From positions 318,242,283-318,306,282 of the forward strand of contig OZ010791.1 of NCBI GenBank assembly GCA_963932465.1: a stretch of 64,000 nucleotides of DNA, read 5' to 3'. The translations under genes and the position numbers were made by a program. Origin of the DNA: Maratus speciosus. Taxonomy: Eukaryota; Arthropoda; Arachnida; Araneae; Salticidae. Below, piece after piece: positions 56,961 to 64,000 of the stretch (the stretch's first letter is position 1; the number at the start of each line of letters is the position of its first letter). The notes beneath the pieces are model-generated. The model did not search any database. It saw nothing but the letters and a program-made list of their open reading frames with translations, and had not been told where the DNA came from.

Positions 56961-58520
56961 TAACACGAAAACCTCTGTAAAACGGATTTTTTTAAGAATA
57001 TTTACGATTTTATCTTGACAGATTTTACGATATATATAACCTGAAGGAAAAATTCTGGACCCCTCCGGAACGAAATTCTTGCTACGCCACTGAAACCCAT
57101 TCGCATTTAAAACAGTTTAAATAATTCAACGTTTGTTTCCGGCTAATATTCACCAACAAAATTAAAATTCTTCAATAAGTAAATAAAATAAATAGACATG
57201 TAATCGAACAACGTACTTAAATCACTGAAAAGGCTCCATAATCCCTGATATTTAGCGATTTATTCTGCAGTTAACTACTGACATGTGGTAATACGAAAGT
57301 ATCGCTTTTAATAAATTTCAAAAGTTTATTTGACTACAGTATTGATATTTTTCAAATAAAAATGCTTTCATTTGTGGTCGATTAAAAAAAGATATTAAAT
57401 GTAAAATATATAATAGAGATTTGAATTAAAAAAAAAACAGTTTTCTCCTACATTCTATAACCTGATAAACTCTGGTTGGAACATATATAAACAACAACAT
57501 TTGTGTGACTTATCGCCCAAATTTTGAGAGGGTAAGCTCTTTCTTGTTTTATTAAAATAAAATGTAGCTTAAATCTAAATTTGAGGCACTGACAGATGCA
57601 TTGTTTTAAAAATAAATAACTTATAAATATAAATATTTTGAACAATTATATAAAGATGTAAAGGTAAAAATTATTTCTATATAGAAGAACAACAACAAAA
57701 AAAAAAACAATGTTTTTCCAATATTGTAATAAATAGACCAATCCTTTGTTTACATATTCAATTTTGCGCCTTTTTTGGTTTACTAAATATATCACAGAAT
57801 AAATATCGATTTTTTTTTCAGTCATACAAGTTGTGAAATATTTTTAAATTTCAAGGAAAATGTTTGTACAGAAATGATTTCATACATAACTATCTATTAA
57901 TAATATGTTGTCGATGCAAATACCTCTTGTAGAAGTTTAATGTAAAGCAACATTAACTTAAAAAAAATGGTTCTCAAGATTTATATTTTATACACATCTT
58001 GAGTAATTACAAGTAGTTGGTATGCCTCTTTTCTTTACTTCTACGAGTCATAATTGGAAAATAGGAAACACAAACTAATGATACAAATAAATTTTAATTT
58101 ATGTATCATTTAGTTTATATTTATTTTCATATTATAGTTTGAAAGTATTTTTGATGAAAGTATGATGGGTGAGGTTGTTAATATTCCAGAATAATTCCTG
58201 AATGTTCCGTGTTAATCTGATGCGTTAATCATAAGCATTAAATAATAAGCGTAAGTCAAATAAAAATATTATTTGTCTCATTTAGACGTTTCAAAAGAGG
58301 ACTCCATTATGTAAATTAATTGAAATCTATCTAATTCTATTTAATTCTATCAAATATAATTTAGAGAGTATTATTATTAAATCTGTCTTTTTAAATAATT
58401 AACAATTTGGAAATACAATAAATTAATGGAAACAAACGTATCCTAAAACATTTTAAAAAGTCCTGCTATAAAGTTCATATAATAATATTTTTAGTCACTG
58501 TAAAAACAATAATAGCGGCA
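56961..58520. other. AT-rich non-coding stretch
   Basis: No gene recognised. The segment 57055-57092 (GGACCCCTCCGG, ending TGCTACGCCACTG) resembles a hAT terminus, but no partner with a target duplication was found. Confidence 0.45.
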
Positions 58521-58757
58521 GATTTGGGCAAATTTGTAATCGCAATTATCCGCAGTGTAACTGCAGGTTAATTACATGTAATTAATTATAGTTACGCAAT
58601 TGAAACACAGACATTTTGTCAAATAATTGGATGAGGGCGGTTCCGGTTACAATACTGCAAGAAATTTTTATGGCATGCAATTTTAACTATAATTAATTAG
58701 ATACAATTAAACTGTAATTACATTGCAGATAATTGGAATTACAAATTTGACCAACTC
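58521..58757. mobile_element. 237-bp hairpin MITE rich in TAATTA
   Basis: Left arm 58521-58603 and right arm about 58676-58757 are inverted copies over about 80 bp. Paired blocks are CAAATTTGTAAT, CAATTATC, TGCA and TAATTAATTATAGTTA. The spacer is about 70 bp. No target duplication was established. Confidence 0.75.
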
Positions 58758-59105
58758 TGAATAGGGGCTTGAAACATAGGGAGATTTTCTATGAAAGGTA
58801 AATTTAGGAGAAATGTCATTCATATTATTGATTGCTTCATCACACAACAGCATTTTGGATGGAACAGCCATTACAGAATTATCAGTGTATTCTTGAAATT
58901 TAGTGTTTAGTGATACTGAACATTTCAAGTAAATTTTAAAGATCTTGGAATTTGTTAAATTTGAACTTCCAGTTTTGGGGTAAGTTATTTGTCATAAGTA
59001 TATCTGTTTTAGTCACTTTTTTAGCTACATATTAGTATATATTATTTTTAAATAACTTCAGTGCAAGTTTCTAAAATATTAGGGTTGACAAAGCAAAGAT
59101 AAGTA
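58758..59105. other. AT-rich spacer
   Basis: Nothing recognised. Confidence 0.5.
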
Positions 59106-59992
59106 GGGAGACTTGACCCAATGATTAAATTTATATTTTTTGTTTGATTTAATGAATTTTTATTTAATTAATAACTAAAGTATTCTGATTTAGGCCTAAT
59201 ATTTTATTTTAACGTATTACCCTACAGTAAAGCGGGGAAAAGCAAACATAATGTTGCAAGGCAAGAAGGAAGCCGCAAGACAATGTTAGCCACTTACGCA
59301 CCAAGCAGAAAAGAAATAGAAGAAAGAAAGAGGCAGAAAGAAGAAAAGAAAAGAAATAGACAAAAGGAAGACAAAAAGGGCTCTTTTTAGTGAAGTCTTC
59401 AAAGGTTGAGAAGAATAATCGAAAACACCAAAAACCAATAGAAGCTGAAACTTCCAAGTCAGAAAGTTAGATGCCACAATTAGTTGGCTTAGTAACAGAA
59501 ACGCCCAACCGTGTTTTGACTGTGAAATTTGCTACGAGATCAGAAGGTAACAGAATCAAATGACCTGAAGTTACAGATGTGTCTGAGGAAGATCTGGTGA
59601 AAATTGAAACTTGTCTCAGTCCTCTTGACATTAGAATACATAATCAGAACTGAGAGAATCACAAACTTTGAATTTGATTACAGCTTTTCTTCTGATGTTA
59701 AATAGGGTTTAAATAAACTTGTATAGTAAAATAAATATTTATAAAACACAAAACCTGTGTTTTTTATTTCGGTATCTATTGGTCTTCTCACTTCCTTGAG
59801 AGTGATCATGTATCGCTAAGTAGGAAATGAAGTATCCCTACGCCTAGGTACACTTGACACATGTGCGGACTTGAAGAATCTGTTTTCTTGCACGATTTTG
59901 AGTAAAAAATATGCTATTATTTTTAACCGCGCAGTAATGAATGAAATAGAAGATTATTTCTTCATATTTTTTATTCAGCTCCAAGTGTTGAA

Positions 59993-60030
<38 letters not shown>

Positions 60031-60072
60031 AATCAAAAACCAAAAATTATGTCAAGTGTCCTTGGTTTCCCC
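59106..60072 (+). mobile_element. Tigger-like relic between TA-flanked GGG-type ends
   Basis: The left end TA-GGGAGACTTGACC and the inverse of the right end, TA-GGGGAAACCAAGGACACTTGAC, share the start and an ACTTGAC block. A further ACACTTGACACATG lies at 59850. It contains a poly-A of 33 bases (59994-60026) and a piece of transposase tail. Border assignment is tentative. Confidence 0.45.
59222..59640 (+). pseudogene. Possible Tigger-type transposase C-terminal tail
   Basis: Fragments in the plus strand: a Lys/Arg/Glu-rich stretch, then VLTVKFATRSEGNRIK, a stop in place of a Trp, PEVTDVSEEDLVKIE and LSPLDIRI. The pattern of a basic tail followed by an aromatic-Pro-Glu-x-x-Asp segment is what follows the DDE domain in some Tigger-like transposases. 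No catalytic domain was found. Confidence 0.4.
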
Positions 60073-60074
60073 TA

Positions 60075-63000
60075 CAAATACACAAAACCTGTATAATAAT
60101 AACCTGTAATGTATAATCATAACGTAAGTTATGATATAATTTCCTTTTTATAAAACTTCTACTTTGTTCCGCCAGATACATGCTGTTTCAACATATTCTA
60201 CTCAATTTAAGAATTAAAAAAATGTTTCACCTCAAAAATTATCTGTGTCTGAAGATGTATTATAAATTTGTTATAATAATTAACAAAAAAATATTATTAT
60301 TTAAATCTCACACTCCTTATAAAGCAATGTTGATAAATGTATCCTTTATGTTAATAGAAAAGATGTGTTCGTTGCTAATTTGTCATACAACATGATTCAA
60401 TAAGGTTAAGGCTACCACTATAGAAATAAGTTTAAATAATAAATATTCAAAAAATATATTTAGCTTGAAATGTTTCACTGAGATTTCTAAATGTGATTGA
60501 GCAAAATATTTTGCATGAAAAGTAAAATATACATTTATTACTAGACAAATGAAATAATTTTTTTTATGGTACTTAAAAGTTCCTTAGAAGCGTAAAGTGT
60601 AAAAGAAAAAGTTACGTAAGCGCAATCATTGTGATCAATTTTAATATGAAGTGTGAAATTAATTATCAATTTACACTAAATTTTTAAAATAATTATTTAA
60701 AAACATACTGCCACATTTAATAATGACAAGTATTTGTTGCATAACCTTGATATTCAAAATCATTTAAGAATCACAAAGTATATCAATTACGCTTTACATC
60801 ACTCTGAAAGATTAACACAAGTATGTCTATTAACCTTAATAAGTTAAAGATAGTAAAGGTACTAGGATATTTACAAAGACAGTATCCACTTATTTTAGAG
60901 AGTGAAAGATAATTTTAAATACAAAATCATATCTTAATGCAATTTTCTTTACTTTTTAAAACGTTTTCAAAAGTAGACGAATATATTGTTTAAACCAAAA
61001 CAAATCGTCAAATGCTTATGAATTAGTTCGTAATCGCCTAAACAATTAAATTTTAGCATTTTATGCTTTATATAGTTTCCATGGAATTTTTTCACATGGC
61101 AGAAACACATGGAAATACAAATAGAAATGATCGTGAAACATATAGAAATAACAGAAAGAAAGGATACTGAAAATACCGTGCTTTTGGCTTTTGTCATAAA
61201 AATATATCTTGAAATATTTAGACAATATATAACCCATTTTATAAAGCTATGAAAATCAGTTCTTCGTCTTTTGCGAGTCTATGATTAATGATACGTGCCA
61301 TTATCTTCACACCGTAAGATAATCGATAAATTGTCTTGAGATAAAGCAACAAAGTAACATTTTCCAACTAGGTAAGGTTTATATAATCGTGACGCATAAT
61401 ATGAAGCATGGTTATTTTCACATGCGTTTTTATTACTTAAAAATTCATTTTTTTTAATTTTATTCATTATAATTAGATACTTATTAGATAACAACGTGAT
61501 ATTAGATAACAACGTGTAAAAAAGATAATTAAAGAACATAGTGGGTGAAAATGTTAAGAGAAATATTTCAAAATATGGAAATTTTTTCCTACAAAACATA
61601 TTATTCCCTAACTTAAATACATAACTGCCATTTATTGTACAAAGTATGGAAATATAAGAGCTTACAGTACATAAAGTTGTAAAATACATCGTTTTTCTTT
61701 TTCTTTAGTGGAATAACACGTCAGGTGCACGTGGAATCTCCTTCCATTAGAAATTAAGGATACCGAAATTGGAAAGAAATCAGAGAAAAAAAAGAAATCA
61801 GAAAAAAATCAGAGAAAAATCTCTGATTCGATGGTACTAAATTCATTGTGGTTTGACTCATTCAGCTTCGTTTTCGATTGTCTTATAGTTTGCAGTTCTA
61901 CCTAGCACTAGGTGTGCATTCTTATCTCGGGTTCAATGTGTCCGATTTTAACGGGGTTTGGTTCATTAAACTTGGTTTTTGATGTTTTACAGTTTTTAGT
62001 TCCACCTTTTACCACCTGGTGGAGCTTTCTTAACACGGTGGCTACGGTTATCGGTTATGCATATAATATTATCTGCCACAAACAATTTTTTTCGATATAT
62101 GTAGAAAAAGAACATGTTGACAAAGTTATTAAGTTGTCAAAAGTTATTAAATTCCACTGATATCAGAAAAACTATAACCAAGTCAGTAAAACCCTAACTT
62201 TTTAAATGCATTTTTCTTTAAAAGAGCACTTGAAAAACAGGGATTGACAGTAGAAACAAAAATAAGCAATCCGTAAACATTAAAGCTCATTTTCTCCAAC
62301 TCAAAAAATTGCAACTTAACATGTTCAACCACTAAACTGTTCAATTTATATGAACAAATTTTCCTCGAACTCTTAATTCATTCAATTCTGAAAAAAAAAA
62401 CTTCTAAAACAAAACTTCTTTTATTTAAAAAACAGCAGATGAATAGCAATTATTTCGAATTCCAAATGCGTATGTTTAATTAGAATATTTACAGAACACA
62501 TTAAAACATTTAAAGTTACATTACTTATTCGGTTAATTGATCTCGATCTTTCACTGAGCATTCACCAAAACGATGCTATCTAATGGATTCATTAAATGCC
62601 ATTGAAGAAATTAAATGCAGAACATCCTTTCAATTACAGGTAAATGAAAGAACGAAAACGTCTTAATTTAAATGTGATAGCCTAATTATCATCCTGAATT
62701 TATCGGATATTGGCGGTGTTAAAATGTTTAACAAATGTTTAAAAACGAATGCATTTAAAAACTATATTGAAATATGTTGATCTTCGTCAAAGTACAAAAT
62801 TTCTAGGCGTTTGAAAATGCCTATGAATGTATGTTTGTACGTTTGTAAATAACATGTTAAACACTGAAAACCGATAAATTTAGATCTCTCATATTAATAA
62901 AATCATTTATCAGAGAAATATGTTTGTATTAATTTCATTTTTGAAATTTGCAGACTTTTTTAACAATTATATTTCAAAAATGTGTTGGTAAAAGTCAATA

Positions 63001-64000
63001 TGTTTCATTCTAATGAAAAAATATATAAATAACAAATATTTAAAATTCAATTTTTATGTAATGTTACCAAAAACCGTTTGAAAGCATGTATTAAAAAAAC
63101 ATCTTTTGTTTTTAAATAATAAGAAGCAAAGTGTATTAAATAATTATCACAAAATTATCTACTTGACACACATTAAAATGCATTTATTTACTTATGCATA
63201 TACTAAATTGGTTCCCACCGTTTCAGTTTTTGTACGCTTAAGAAATTTTCACAACATCTTTAGTTTAGTTAGTGTAGTATAATGTCTGTAGGTTATATTT
63301 GTTCTTTAATATTAACTTTAAATCACAATTTTAATATTTAATCTTTGAGATATGAATAACTTTTCCAACTATTGTTGTTATAAATAACTAAAATATAAAG
63401 TTTCTAAGACTTTAGTAATATTATTATTAGAAATGAGATATAAAAGAAAACACATTTTAAATGCGGACATGTTATTATTATTCATCAATGTCAAACATTT
63501 AGTTTTTGTTACACTTAAATTTATTTTTTCAATTTGTTATTACCCAGTTTTTCACATATCAAAAAGCTTATATCTATGAAAACAGAAAAATAAGAGATTT
63601 TTTTTAAATAGATTTTTCAGAAAATAATTTATCATTTCTGACAGAAATAGCTTTAAGAATTCCTGATCAGCATAATGAATTAAAACTTGATTGATGTTAT
63701 AAAATGTTTAAAGAAAATTTTATTAGGATATATATAATAATAAATATATAATAATACTGTTGCTTCATCTATCATGTTTCATTAGTTATCGTAAAATAAT
63801 GTTTTTAAATTGCTCCATATAAGAATATAAGAACTATTAATATTTAAGCAGGCTACCAACAGAAAAACCTGAAACTTGAAAATGTGATAAAAATAATTAT
63901 TGTTGAAAATTCATTTTTGTTCTTTGCATGTTTAATATCATTAAGTCCACCTGTAAAGGTGATATATAAACATTTATGACACTAAATACTGGATAATTGT
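60075..64000. other. AT-rich non-coding stretch to the window end
   Basis: No gene or mobile element recognised. A pair of tandem ATTAGATAACAACGTG units lies near 61483-61518. The 134-codon minus frame at 61285-61689 is low-complexity and matches nothing I know. Confidence 0.5.
61859..62032. repeat. Diverged tandem duplication of about 107 bp
   Basis: 61859-61925 and 61967-62032 share TTCAGCTTCG/TTAAACTTGG, TTTTCGATTGT/TTTTTGATGTT, the TAGTTTGCAGTTCTACCT/CAGTTTTTAGTTCCACCT pair and an inverted CACCTGGTGG/TAGCACTAGGTG core. The sequence is less AT-rich than its surroundings. Confidence 0.5.

Noticed and set aside
53157..57092. CAGAGGTGTAGCC at 53156 and CTACGCCACTG at 57092 as the two ends of one hAT element
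   Set aside because: Flanking 8-mers do not match, and the subterminal sequences differ; they are probably ends of separate relics.

Overview
This is eukaryotic nuclear DNA that is very AT-rich, full of microsatellites and homopolymers, and holds no convincing intact host gene. Nearly everything that can be named is a transposable element or a relic of one. The mix (Ty1/copia, piggyBac, several TA-targeting Tc1/mariner/Tigger families, a Penelope-like element with GIY-YIG domain, Helentron/HINE-like minisatellite elements, a possible SWIM/YqaJ-type exon) suggests an arthropod, perhaps a chelicerate; that assignment is an inference from flavour, not proof. The window is probably intergenic or deep intron. 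Layout: 2.7-4.1 kb is a foldback (inverted-repeat) complex. 5.76-14.24 kb is a nest: an old TA-flanked DNA element holds a Ty1/copia retrotransposon (6438-13230, minus strand, perfect 5-bp target duplication). The copia is itself hit by a 200-bp TTAA-flanked MITE in pol and by a 1-kb Tigger-like element in its 5' LTR. 14.59-17.50 kb is a decayed piggyBac with a recognisable transposase pseudogene. 19.9-20.4 kb has one candidate exon and a palindrome. 21.0-25.3 kb has two TTAA-flanked elements, the larger holding two nested TA-flanked MITEs. 27.0-38.8 kb holds four copies of an element built from a minisatellite of almost exactly 145-bp period, a (GTCT)n tract and subterminal inverted repeats; one copy lies in a recent 1.79-kb tandem duplication. 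34.1-34.5 kb has repeated TGACGTAA/CACGTG motif pairs. 39.2-41.9 kb is a three-deep nest (mariner-like, hAT-like, TTAA MITE). 43.5-49.1 kb carries three more DNA transposons with degraded transposase fragments. 49.8-50.6 kb is a Penelope-like 3' part with a hammerhead-ribozyme-like relic. 53-57 kb holds Tigger, hAT and Tc1 relics and another TTAA MITE. 58.5-60.1 kb holds a foldback MITE and a Tigger-like relic. The rest is AT-rich sequence in which nothing was recognised. No gene set works together as a pathway. The biology here is the order of insertions and the structure of the element termini. Every coding region seen carries stops, frameshifts or deletions, so all mobile elements appear non-autonomous today. 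The most interesting patterns are (i) a palindrome lying just inside one terminal repeat of several TTAA-flanked elements of unrelated sequence, (ii) the strict 145-bp period of the HINE-like minisatellite, and (iii) a copia primer-binding site that matches the anticodon arm of elongator tRNA-Met.
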